A stretch of DNA of 64,000 nt from Butyrivibrio sp. (GTDB taxonomy: Bacteria; Bacillota; Clostridia; Lachnospirales; Lachnospiraceae), in NCBI GenBank assembly GCA_015056495.1, contig SVGC01000013.1:1-64000 (forward strand), read 5' to 3'. Within the stretch, counting starts at the first letter, position 1. Every line of letters starts with the position of its first letter. This document shows positions 43,964 to 51,704 of this stretch, piece by piece. The notes beneath the pieces are model-generated. The model was not told the origin of the DNA. It saw only the letters and a list, made by a program, of their open reading frames with translations, and made no database searches. A program made the translations under genes and the position numbers.

Positions 43964-44320
43964 ATGGAGAAAAAGAGAAAAACCAAGATCAGGAAATGGG
44001 ATGAGATTGGTGGAGCCGCTGAAACAGAACTCGAAGAAACTACAGGGATTACAGAAGAAGATCCCGGTGTCGGTCCAGCAATAAGCAAAAACTTTATGCG
44101 TGGCATAGAGGATATGGTTGAGCAGAATGATAATAACTTTGATGGAGTTATCAACAATCTGCCAGAGTCTAAGCCTGTATGTCAGGTTGATGCTGCTGAA
44201 GTCATAGAGGAAGAGCAGGAGAAAAAATCAATTCTGAAGAAGCTTCAGGAAACTCCTGTTGTACCGGATAAGCCTAAGCCTGCTACAACCTGTCTACTCT
44301 TTGATGCTATGGAGAGATAG
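43964..44320 (+). CDS. Uncharacterised acidic protein of the mobilisation region
   Basis: A 118-residue soluble protein, basic at the N terminus and acidic after it (EELEETTGITEEDPGVG-like stretch), largely disordered in appearance. It lies five bases after the membrane protein and two bases before mobC. No family recognised; possibly a relaxosome accessory factor. Confidence 0.6.
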   Translation: MEKKRKTKIRKWDEIGGAAETELEETTGITEEDPGVGPAISKNFMRGIEDMVEQNDNNFDGVINNLPESKPVCQVDAAEVIEEEQEKKSILKKLQETPVVPDKPKPATTCLLFDAMER

Positions 44321-44322
44321 TA

Positions 44323-44652
44323 ATGCGTGAGTACACTGATTATATCCGTATAAAGCTGAAAAAAGGTGAGCGTGAGAAAATCCGTAAGCGTATGGAAGAG
44401 GCAGGCATAAATAATATGTCTGCCTATATTCGTAAAATGGCCATTGATGGATATGTGATCAGACTGGACTTAAGCGATGTGAAGGAGGTGTCTCGCCTCC
44501 TTCGCATCAATGCCAACAACATCAATCAATGTGCTAAACGCGCCAATGAAACTGGGAGTTTTTATTACGGAGAGATCCAAAGAATACAGGTTCAGCAGGA
44601 ACAGCTTTGGTCACTTTTGAAAGCAATATTGCAGAGGCTTTCGACGATTTAA
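44323..44652 (+). CDS. mobC: MobC-like relaxosome protein
   Basis: A 109-residue ribbon-helix-helix DNA-binding protein. The N-terminal strand and helices (YIRIKLKKGEREKIRKRMEE, NNMSAYIRKMAIDGY) and a conserved NNINQCAKRANETGS place it in the MobC/mobilisation relaxosome family. It assists the relaxase at the transfer origin. It directly precedes the relaxase gene. Confidence 0.88.
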   Translation: MREYTDYIRIKLKKGEREKIRKRMEEAGINNMSAYIRKMAIDGYVIRLDLSDVKEVSRLLRINANNINQCAKRANETGSFYYGEIQRIQVQQEQLWSLLKAILQRLSTI

Positions 44653-44671
44653 CGAAAAGAGGTGATGACTT

Positions 44672-46093
44672 GTGGCAGCTACAAGGCTGATTTCCATGCA
44701 TATGAATAAAGGCAAATCTATTCAGCAGTGCATCAAGGACAGAACGGATTATGCTCAGAATCCTGAGAAAACAGAACATGGACAATTGGTCAGTAGTTAT
44801 GAGTGTGATCCCAAGCTTGTTGAAGAACAGTTTGCTGTTTCTAAGAGGGAGTATCTTCAAAAGACCGGAAGAAAATATAACGGTGATGTTATAGCATATC
44901 AGATCAGGCAGGCCTTTAAGCCTGGGGAGCTTACACCGGAAGAAGCAAACAAGATTGGCTATGAAACGGCAATGCGCTGGACAAAAGGACGGCACGCCTT
45001 TATCGTTGCAACTCACATTGACAGAGCCCATATTCACAACCATATCATCTACAATTCCACAAATCTTAACTGTGATGGCAAGTTCAGGGACTTCATATTG
45101 TCAGGCGTGGCTCTGCGTAAAGTCAGTGATATAGTCTGCATAGAAAATGGACTATCTGTCATTACACCAAGGAAGCCAAGTGAACGTTCCAAGCGAACGG
45201 TATATCCCAGCCGAAAAAGCTTCCGAGAAGAAATTCGTGAGGCAATCGATATCTGCATGGAGCAAAAGCCAAAGGATATGGATGAGCTGATAAAGCTGCT
45301 TTCGGAAATGGGATATGAGTGTAAATGCGGTAAATATGTTTCGCTTAAAGGAAGATGTCAGCGTAAGTATTTACGTATTCGCTCTCTTGGGGCAGGCTAT
45401 CGAGAGCAGGATCTGGAAAAGGTATTTTCAGGCGAAGCAACCTTTATCCCTAATCCTAAGCAGGATAAAAATGAGTTTTTCACTCCTGTAAAAGATGAGC
45501 CAAAGCTTGATATGCTGCTTGATATCCAGGCTTTGATTGCCAAAGGTAAAGGACCAGGTTATGAACGATGGGCTAAGGTTCATAACATTAAGCAGATGGC
45601 ACAGACCCTACTGTTTTTGGAGGAACACGATATCAGAGATTATGCAGATCTTGCATCAAGAGCCAAGTCAGCTTCTGAAAGATTTGGTGAGATTACTACC
45701 AAGCAAAAGGAACTGGAAAGTAGACTGGAGGAAATCGCTACTCTGAAAAAGCACATCATAAACTATTCCAAGACTAAGGATGTCTATGCAGAATACAGAA
45801 AGAGCGGCTATAGCAAAAAGTTCTATGAAGAACATCGTGAGGCGATTACTTTGTGTAAGGCTGCGAAAGAAGCTTTTTCCAAGATTCAGGGAAATATCCC
45901 GAAGATAAAAGAACTGAATGAAGAATATGCCAAGGTTCTTCAGAAAAAGAAGGGAACATATGCTGAATACCGGCAGGCAAAGCAGGATATGAAAGATTAT
46001 CAGACAGCCAAATACAACATAGATCGATTCCTCAAATTTGAGGAGTCGGAAAAGCAGGCAGAAAAGCAAAAGACAACTGTAAAGTCACTATAG
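44672..46093 (+). CDS. MobP-type relaxase
   Basis: A 473-residue relaxase that nicks the transfer origin and stays covalently bound to the DNA end. The histidine metal triad HIHNHI lies near residues 118-124, preceded by ATHIDRA. Tyr residues in the first 50 positions (DRTDYAQNPEKT) are candidates for the nicking nucleophile. The C-terminal half is coiled coil. The start is GTG 44672 after GAGGTGATG. Last gene of the transfer operon. Confidence 0.92.
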   Translation: MAATRLISMHMNKGKSIQQCIKDRTDYAQNPEKTEHGQLVSSYECDPKLVEEQFAVSKREYLQKTGRKYNGDVIAYQIRQAFKPGELTPEEANKIGYETAMRWTKGRHAFIVATHIDRAHIHNHIIYNSTNLNCDGKFRDFILSGVALRKVSDIVCIENGLSVITPRKPSERSKRTVYPSRKSFREEIREAIDICMEQKPKDMDELIKLLSEMGYECKCGKYVSLKGRCQRKYLRIRSLGAGYREQDLEKVFSGEATFIPNPKQDKNEFFTPVKDEPKLDMLLDIQALIAKGKGPGYERWAKVHNIKQMAQTLLFLEEHDIRDYADLASRAKSASERFGEITTKQKELESRLEEIATLKKHIINYSKTKDVYAEYRKSGYSKKFYEEHREAITLCKAAKEAFSKIQGNIPKIKELNEEYAKVLQKKKGTYAEYRQAKQDMKDYQTAKYNIDRFLKFEESEKQAEKQKTTVKSL

Positions 46094-46099
46094 TAATTG

Positions 46100-46143
46100 G
46101 GGAGATTCTATCAGCAGGAGCTGACGGAGTCTCCCGCTTTTTT
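46100..46143 (+). terminator. Terminator of the transfer operon
   Basis: GGGAGA (46100-46105) pairs with TCTCCC (46130-46135), enclosing an inner TCAGC/GCTGA stem, then GCTTTTTT. Confidence 0.82.
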
Positions 46144-46145
46144 AC

Positions 46146-46300
46146 GTTAGGGTATTGTCGTCAGCGGCACTTTATGTGACGCGTAGCTCCGAGTGAAACG
46201 AGGTTCTGGGGGATTGGGGACACGCCCTCCAACAAGCGAGCTGCATCCGGTGATAACCGATGCCCTGCTTGCGAAAATGGAAAATCAGACAAGCAGGAGA
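46146..46300 (+). other. Gene-free, G/C-rich stretch after the relaxase
   Basis: No gene seen. It contains GGGGGATTGGGGACACGCCC (46208-46227) and an 8-bp stem CCTGCTTG/CAAGCAGG (46264-46297). A transfer origin near the relaxase would be expected about here or upstream of mobC, but no nick consensus could be confirmed. Confidence 0.35.
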
Positions 46301-46302
46301 GA

Positions 46303-46374
46303 ATGATTGTGAAAATGTATGTTGTTCGGGATATAGTTTTGAATGTAATTAAACAGAATGCCGAATCAAAATAG
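46303..46374 (+). CDS. Possible 23-residue peptide or gene stub
   Basis: ATG 46303 after CAGGAGAGA opens 23 codons (MIVKMYVVRDIVLNVIKQNA then ESK) and a stop. It has a good ribosome site but is very short. It may be the start of a backbone gene cut off when the ABC-ATPase module entered. Confidence 0.35.
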   Translation: MIVKMYVVRDIVLNVIKQNAESK

Positions 46375-46412
46375 AATGGAAGTATGTAGGTTATAATAAA
46401 TACGATAGACAG

Positions 46413-46445
46413 AAAGACTCACCTCATATTGGTGAGTCTTTTTGA
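46413..46445. terminator. Bidirectional terminator
   Basis: AAAGACTCACC (46413-46423) pairs with GGTGAGTCTTT (46431-46441), with As on the left and Ts on the right. It serves the leftward ABC-ATPase operon and any rightward read-through. Confidence 0.85.
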
Positions 46446-46458
46446 GCTATTATAACTC

Positions 46459-48291
46459 TTATTTGTCTGGATTATAGACGTCATTTAGAAATCCGTATTG
46501 ACCATGATCTTTGTCATGAGTAAATATTTTAGTACGTATTCCTGCTGATTCATCAGTTTCAGGAATGAAAGGCATTCGCTCTGTTTGTTCTATAAAGATA
46601 ATTTGGTGATCTTTGGCGTGCTTAATAAGAAAGTTTATGAAGTTCTGTTTGATGGTTTCATCTTGCTCTTTATACTTTGATTCAGAAAACTGCGTTAATG
46701 CAGAATCTACTGCATAAAATCCAGGGGCGTATTTGTCTAATTCAATTAGGTATCTATTCAATGCTAGTGTAGTAATGGTGTTAAGAATGGCGCAAATACC
46801 ACCGCCACTAAAAACGGCTTTTTTCATTTTGTTGATTTCGATATCAAAGATATCCATATTTAGGCGTGCAGTCTCAGCACCGCCAAATTTTGATTCTCTA
46901 AGAATATAGCGAAGTCTGTCCTCTAAACCGTGAATGAGCTGAGGGGTGAAGTCATCTTTTATGTGATATTCTACAGATTTTGGAGTTTCTTGAGTTTCTT
47001 TCTCATATAGTTCATTTCTAAGTTCATATTCGTTTTCACGGATAATTTCAAGCTCGCTAGAAAGCCGAATGAATTTGAGGTTTTTATCGAGTTGTTCTTG
47101 AAACGCTGATAATTGGGGCTGTAGTTGTTCTGATATCATGGAATCTATATTGTGGCGTTTTTCTTCGAGCGACTCTATCGTGCTGATAAGTTCATTTTCT
47201 TGGAATTCAACAGTTGCTTGTGCATTTCCTAATTCCTTAAGGCTTTGTTTTATTTTTTCTAGTTCGGAAGCTGAAGACTCAATGATGGCAGGATCATTTA
47301 ATACTTCGGTTTCGGTTCCACAGATTGGGCAAATGGTCTTTGTCGGTTCAGAACTATCATTTGTGGCGCAGTCTACTATGAAGCCAATTCTCTTAATATC
47401 TGCTTGGTATTGAATTCGGAGATTTGAAAAATTATGTTTAACGGTTCTGGTTTCAGAAAGCTTACTATTTAGCTGGTATATCTTTGACATGAGTTCATCG
47501 CTTTCTTGAGTCGCTGCATTAATCATGTTTTGAAGCTCGGCGATTTTTTCTTTAATCTGATTCATAGCCATATGAGGGCTTTGATTTTCAGCTCCTTCTA
47601 ATACGCGCTCTATTTCTGCGCGCTTGTTAGCAGTATAGTTCACTTTGTCCAAAAGATAATTAACTAGAGCTTGCCGCTTGCCTTCTGTAATTTTGGGGTC
47701 TTCTTTAGAATCAATATTTGATGCGTCTTGACCTGTAAGGAGAAATAATAAAACGGCTAATGACGCAGTTTCTCCGGCATTGTTTGGAAACAAAAGAGCA
47801 GAACTTTCCCTATCAACATCGCCTTGCTTGAGCATGAAGAGATGAAGCATGCTTCTCCATGTAAGCGCTTGAGTACTGTCATCTTTTTGGGCAGATCTGA
47901 TTTTGTGGTCTTCATCAATTCCAAGTAGTTGTAAGTAGACAGAATTAATACTTTTCTTTGCGGAATGACTTGTACTGTAGTGCCCTGCAGTGAAGCCACC
48001 TCCACTAACATAGATTTTGGATTCGCCGATTGTTCGCTTTAGTGTTACATCACCATTTTCAGTTGATAGAATTAAGGTGACATATTCATATCCATTGTTG
48101 TTATCTACGACTTTTGAAGGTCTGTCTTTCCTAGGAGTAAAACCGAATACATAATCTATTGATTCCATTATGAAACTTTTTCCAGTATTGGAGGGACCAA
48201 GAACAAAATTAAGACCTGGGCAAAATTCTATAATTGAATCTTGATGGTTAGGACCGGATACAATTAACTTCTTGATATAGAATCTTTTCAT
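46459..48291 (-). CDS. Rad50/RecF-like ABC ATPase with zinc hook
   Basis: A 610-residue SMC-like ATPase. Walker A GPSNTGKS is at 32-39, coiled coils follow, and a zinc-hook CPIC lies at 321-324. A C-terminal half (FSGGGICAILN as a signature-like motif, FYAVDSALTQ as a Walker B-like strand) closes the ATPase head. It overlaps the middle gene by four bases. The three-gene order (large unknown, small winged-helix-like, Rad50-like ATPase) fits the ABC three-component (ABC-3C) class of predicted conflict systems. The ATPase probably senses or loads on invading DNA. Confidence 0.85.
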   Translation of the reverse strand: MKRFYIKKLIVSGPNHQDSIIEFCPGLNFVLGPSNTGKSFIMESIDYVFGFTPRKDRPSKVVDNNNGYEYVTLILSTENGDVTLKRTIGESKIYVSGGGFTAGHYSTSHSAKKSINSVYLQLLGIDEDHKIRSAQKDDSTQALTWRSMLHLFMLKQGDVDRESSALLFPNNAGETASLAVLLFLLTGQDASNIDSKEDPKITEGKRQALVNYLLDKVNYTANKRAEIERVLEGAENQSPHMAMNQIKEKIAELQNMINAATQESDELMSKIYQLNSKLSETRTVKHNFSNLRIQYQADIKRIGFIVDCATNDSSEPTKTICPICGTETEVLNDPAIIESSASELEKIKQSLKELGNAQATVEFQENELISTIESLEEKRHNIDSMISEQLQPQLSAFQEQLDKNLKFIRLSSELEIIRENEYELRNELYEKETQETPKSVEYHIKDDFTPQLIHGLEDRLRYILRESKFGGAETARLNMDIFDIEINKMKKAVFSGGGICAILNTITTLALNRYLIELDKYAPGFYAVDSALTQFSESKYKEQDETIKQNFINFLIKHAKDHQIIFIEQTERMPFIPETDESAGIRTKIFTHDKDHGQYGFLNDVYNPDK

Positions 48292-48749
48292 AATGTAGGC
48301 TCCTTAAGAGATAGGGCAGTGACACGATTTATTTCTTTTTCCATTTGATTTGAGTTGATATCTGGAAAGCGCTGTAATACTGCTTTTACTGCCAAAGAAT
48401 ATTCTTTTGCATAGCTATTATCCAGCTTTTGATATCGTTCCATCCCTGCATCCGAAATAGAATATGTATAACCTTCGGGTGTTATATTCAGATTTATTAA
48501 TTGTTTTAATACAAGCTGTTTTAAAGCAGCAGAGGTTAATGCTTTTCTTGAGGCATACTCGCTAAATCTATAGTTTCCATAACCATGGAGGTTTTTATCA
48601 ATAATATCAAAATCTTCGGCATATACTGCAATAAAGTCGATAGCTGCTATTTGACGTTCGTCCAACAATAGATTAGGAAGTGAGTTCATCATTACTACTA
48701 TACGTTGAGAAATCTCATATATAGATCCGATTACTGTTCTATCAGTCAT
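48288..48749 (-). CDS. ABC-3C-type middle component (candidate)
   Basis: A 153-residue protein with the pattern FIAVYAEDFDIIDKNLHGYG then YRFSEYASRKALTSAALKQL and YSISDAGMERYQKL. I associate this with the middle component of ABC three-component systems, likely a winged-helix adaptor between ATPase and effector. It overlaps both neighbours by four bases, so all three are made together. Confidence 0.7.
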   Translation of the reverse strand: MTDRTVIGSIYEISQRIVVMMNSLPNLLLDERQIAAIDFIAVYAEDFDIIDKNLHGYGNYRFSEYASRKALTSAALKQLVLKQLINLNITPEGYTYSISDAGMERYQKLDNSYAKEYSLAVKAVLQRFPDINSNQMEKEINRVTALSLKEPTL

Positions 48750-49702
48750 TTCTTTGCATCCTTATTTTTTATTTTAACCCAATTAAGCTTTCCGTCATTT
48801 ACAAGATGATGACATACACCTTTTTTTATTCTTTCACTGATCCAATACGGGGAAGCTCCTAGTAGATAGTTGTTGACAGGAACTTTTACAGATTGTTCCA
48901 TGACTGCAAGCATGCGTTCGTAACCGTCAGGGTATTTCTTCCTTTCTGTGTCCTTAACTCCATCATAAGTAGAATCTTTGAGGACTTTAAATTGATCTGC
49001 TAAGTGCGGTGCTTTGAGCTCTTGAACTCCGCGACGTATTGATTCTGCAGCGTAGTAATCCACACGCCTTTCATCAAGATCTTCTGCATAGTCTGGATAT
49101 GACAGTAAGTCATCTTTGTTAAAAGGAACGATATTTTCTGCATCTCCATATGCTTTATACAGCTCTTCAATATATGTTTCTTCTTCCTTGGCTGCCTTAG
49201 CTGGAACATCTACTATTGGTGGATGGGGCAGTTTTTTTATTTTGCTTTCAATATCAGCAATTAGATCAAAATCAACACCTAAGTCATCTATTTTGGTGGA
49301 TTGTTGAGATGTGGTTTCTTTATTTGCCATACTTAATAGAACTGTTTCTAGAAGATAGGCACACTCTCTCTGTGGATTGTTATCAGGAAGCCCATGGCTT
49401 CTGAGCCATTCACAAACGCCATCATAGGAATCACTCTCATCCATTTTTTTATCGAGCCATTCTTCATACTTACCCAAATCACGGTTTTCATATATATATT
49501 TTGCATATTTGCTTGGAAGAGGACGCTTGCCAGAACCTGTGACGTATCGAGTTTGAGTTCCGGGATCTCTCCTTAATGGGATACATGCTTCTAACGCGGC
49601 GTCTTTTAAAAAATGTCCTATTAGCTCTACAAAGTATTCAGCTTCGTTTTTTCCATATGAAAAAAATGGGTATAACCCTGAAGCATATTCAGAGAACGTC
49701 AT
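48746..49702 (-). CDS. First gene of the three-component module, candidate effector
   Basis: A 318-residue mostly helical protein with no domain I recognise. Notable stretches are YAKYIYENRDLGKYEEWLDK in the N-terminal half and a C-terminal SVKVPVNNYLLGASPYWISE. The start is ATG 49702 after GGAGGAG. In ABC-3C systems the gene in this place carries the variable effector, so it may be the toxic part. Function unproven. Confidence 0.6.
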   Translation of the reverse strand: MTFSEYASGLYPFFSYGKNEAEYFVELIGHFLKDAALEACIPLRRDPGTQTRYVTGSGKRPLPSKYAKYIYENRDLGKYEEWLDKKMDESDSYDGVCEWLRSHGLPDNNPQRECAYLLETVLLSMANKETTSQQSTKIDDLGVDFDLIADIESKIKKLPHPPIVDVPAKAAKEEETYIEELYKAYGDAENIVPFNKDDLLSYPDYAEDLDERRVDYYAAESIRRGVQELKAPHLADQFKVLKDSTYDGVKDTERKKYPDGYERMLAVMEQSVKVPVNNYLLGASPYWISERIKKGVCHHLVNDGKLNWVKIKNKDAKK

Positions 49703-49731
49703 AATATATACTCCTCCAGATAACTAAAGAG

Positions 49732-49771
49732 AAATGTTCCAAAATGTTCTAAAATGTCCGATCTGTTCGAT
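49732..49771 (-). repeat. Four 10-bp tandem repeats upstream of the three-gene module
   Basis: AAATGTTCCA, AAATGTTCTA, AAATGTCCGA and the more divergent TCTGTTCGAT lie end to end at exactly helical spacing, 30 bases before the ATG at 49702 of the leftward operon. Same-face spacing suggests cooperative binding by a repressor of the module. Confidence 0.55.
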
Positions 49772-49857
49772 TGTTTAGTGGGGTGATTTTATAAAATACA
49801 GATGACGGTGAAGAAAGTAAGTAGAAATGAATGCTTTCGTCACTAAACCAAAGAACA

Positions 49858-49939
49858 GGAAGTAAATCTTTCTTAAAATAATTCTATCATTGATGATTTG
49901 GTTGCTCAACAAAATCGTCGATAAACCGTATTTACTTCC
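49858..49939 (+). repeat. Long-range 10-bp inverted repeat
   Basis: GGAAGTAAAT (49858-49867) and ATTTACTTCC (49930-49939) are exact reverse complements 62 bases apart in a gene-free stretch (49703-50145). It could be part of a folded RNA, or a protein-binding pair. Confidence 0.45.
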
Positions 49940-49960
49940 ACAAATTATCTCACAAAGCCT

Positions 49961-50066
49961 GAGATGGCCATTAAGGCGGTGGGATGCAATAAGAAGCAGA
50001 TATATGGAGAAATCCATTATTACTTCTTAAGCATCCACCGTAGCTTACTGTGCCATCTCTTTTTTT
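49961..50066 (+). ncRNA. Highly structured RNA ending in U7, upstream of the Rha-like gene
   Basis: A four-tier hairpin. GAGATGGC (49961-49968) pairs with GCCATCTC (50052-50059). CGGTGGGATGC (49977-49987) pairs with GCATCCACCG (50031-50040, one bulge). ATAAGAAG (49989-49996) pairs with CTTCTTA (50023-50029). The tip is ATGGA-GAAA-TCCAT, a GNRA tetraloop. Seven Ts follow at once (50060-50066), so it can end a transcript. It may be an attenuator of the Rha-excisionase-integrase genes or a small RNA. No known RNA class recognised. Confidence 0.6.
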
Positions 50067-50145
50067 GCGTCAGGAGTCGGTGGATATTAGAACGGCTTCT
50101 TCTTTGCATCCTGCTGCTGATTGGTACAGGCAGAAAGGACAGTTT

Positions 50146-50793
50146 ATGAAGAAAACATTAGTACCAAAAAACGAATTTGGCATGTTTGCTGATGGCAATG
50201 GAGTAGCTAAGGTTGATAGTTTAACCGTAGCTGAGGCCTTTGACAAGGATCATCGAAATGTGATCAGAGCCATAAGAACGCTTGATTGCTCGGAAGAATT
50301 TCGACTGCTCAATTTTGAGCAGTCGACTTACATCAACTCTCAGGGGCATAAGCAACCTTGCTACAACATGACAAGAGACGGTTTCACGTTTCTGGCTATG
50401 GGATTTACAGGTAAAAAAGCAGCTCGATTCAAAGAGGCTTATATCAAGCAATTTAATGAAATGGAGCAGTTTATTAAGTACTTGTTGGAGGCGAGGTCAG
50501 AGTTTCCGTTGTTGACAGCAAACATACAGTTAATCAAGGAAAATACCAAGCCTTATCACTTCTCTAATGAGTGCAACATGCTCAACAGGATTGTTCTTGG
50601 GAAAACTGCAAAGGAAATCAGGGCGGAGCATGGGCTCAAAGCAGGAATGAGCATCAGACCTTATCTGACAAAAGAACAGATCGAGGCAATAGATTTGCTT
50701 CAGAGAGTAGATATAGGACTTTTGATTTCAACACCCGATTTTCAGCAGCGCAAACAGTACCTTGAGTGGTTTTATTTGAAGAAGTTTTCTTGA
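50146..50793 (+). CDS. Rha family phage-type regulatory protein
   Basis: A 215-residue protein. Residues 20-105 form the Rha domain (VAEAFDKDHRNVIRAIRTLD, then NMTRDGFTFLAMGFTGKKA and FKEAYIKQFNEME), known from temperate phages. The C-terminal half resembles phage antirepressor tails (LTKEQIEAIDLLQRVDIGLL). The start is ATG 50146; an earlier in-frame start at 50050 would lie within the terminator hairpin. It heads the excision-integration cluster. Confidence 0.85.
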   Translation: MKKTLVPKNEFGMFADGNGVAKVDSLTVAEAFDKDHRNVIRAIRTLDCSEEFRLLNFEQSTYINSQGHKQPCYNMTRDGFTFLAMGFTGKKAARFKEAYIKQFNEMEQFIKYLLEARSEFPLLTANIQLIKENTKPYHFSNECNMLNRIVLGKTAKEIRAEHGLKAGMSIRPYLTKEQIEAIDLLQRVDIGLLISTPDFQQRKQYLEWFYLKKFS

Positions 50794-50804
50794 GGAGGTG
50801 TGGC

Positions 50805-51383
50805 ATGGCTTTGAAGATAAGAGAGACAGATTTACTTAGCAGTTACAAGAAGGCTACACCTGAAAAGAGAGTGTCGCTGATGTTGGAGTATTACCTGGAT
50901 TTTCCGGGTATGCTCCATAAAATCGAAAAGAAAACTGAGTATAAGATAAAAACCGAGCAGGAAAACATAAGGAGCAAACGCCGAGCGGATATAGACGTTA
51001 GGGTTCAGACCTCAAATATTAGTAATCCAACACAGAATGAAGCTATAAACAATGCCACGCTTGAGGAAGCCTTTAAAACAGGTGAAATAGATATGAAATT
51101 ACTTAGGGATATGGAGAAAGCGTCTGAATATGCAGAGACCATCAGAATGGTAAGCATTATGAAAATGGATTACCAGCTCCTTAAGGATATTCTTCATGAA
51201 TATAGGGATGAGGATTTGGTGATTATTCAGAAACATTTGTCTGAAGGTATGTCGTACAACGATATAGCTCAGGCGAGAAATTGTTCCATCGACAAGATAA
51301 AAAGAAGGTTTGCGAGGATCCGAGAGGAAATCACAGAAGAAATGTTGGAATGTATCCAGATGAACTGCAAGGGAGGTAACTAA
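50805..51383 (+). CDS. Uncharacterised protein with C-terminal helix-turn-helix
   Basis: A 192-residue protein, helical throughout. The last 45 residues (HLSEGMSYNDIAQARNCSID then KIKRRFARIREEI) look like a sigma-factor region 4 or LuxR-type helix-turn-helix. The start is ATG 50805 after GGAGGTG. It lies between the Rha-like gene and the excisionase, as regulators do in Tn916-like elements. It probably controls excision; no exact family recognised. Confidence 0.68.
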   Translation: MALKIRETDLLSSYKKATPEKRVSLMLEYYLDFPGMLHKIEKKTEYKIKTEQENIRSKRRADIDVRVQTSNISNPTQNEAINNATLEEAFKTGEIDMKLLRDMEKASEYAETIRMVSIMKMDYQLLKDILHEYRDEDLVIIQKHLSEGMSYNDIAQARNCSIDKIKRRFARIREEITEEMLECIQMNCKGGN

Positions 51384-51384
51384 G

Positions 51385-51594
51385 ATGTCTGAAGAAATGA
51401 AAGAGATGCCGCTTAGTGAGAAATACACCCTTTCTGTGGATGAAGCAGCTCTTTACTTTGGCATAGGGCAGAAGAAGCTTAGAAGGCTTATATCTTTTAA
51501 TCCTGATGCTGATTATCTGATCATGATAGGACAAAGAGTTGCCTTTAAGAGAAGAAAATTCGAACAGTTCATTGACGATGCAACCTGCATTTAA
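51385..51594 (+). CDS. xis: Excisionase (Tn916 Xis-like)
   Basis: A 69-residue winged-helix protein of the Tn916-type excisionase family (YTLSVDEAALYFGIGQKKLR then LISFNPDADYLIMIGQRVAF). It directs the integrase towards excision. The ribosome site GGGAGG lies upstream of the ATG. Integrase follows after 110 bases. Confidence 0.9.
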   Translation: MSEEMKEMPLSEKYTLSVDEAALYFGIGQKKLRRLISFNPDADYLIMIGQRVAFKRRKFEQFIDDATCI

Positions 51595-51704
51595 GCGGAT
51601 AAATACTGACAGAATTGACGTTAATCAATGGCAGAAGGCTCCAGGTTATGGTATCATTTTAATTGCCATATTGGAGCCTTTCTTTTTGAAAGGAGTACCA
51701 ATAT

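Noticed and set aside
46208..46227. Defined oriT nick site
   Set aside because: The G/C-rich stretch is suggestive in place only; no nick consensus or flanking inverted repeat could be matched with confidence.
49961..50066. Group II intron domain V/VI
   Set aside because: The stem has a GNRA loop, but no catalytic-triad arrangement and no reverse transcriptase or intron body is nearby.
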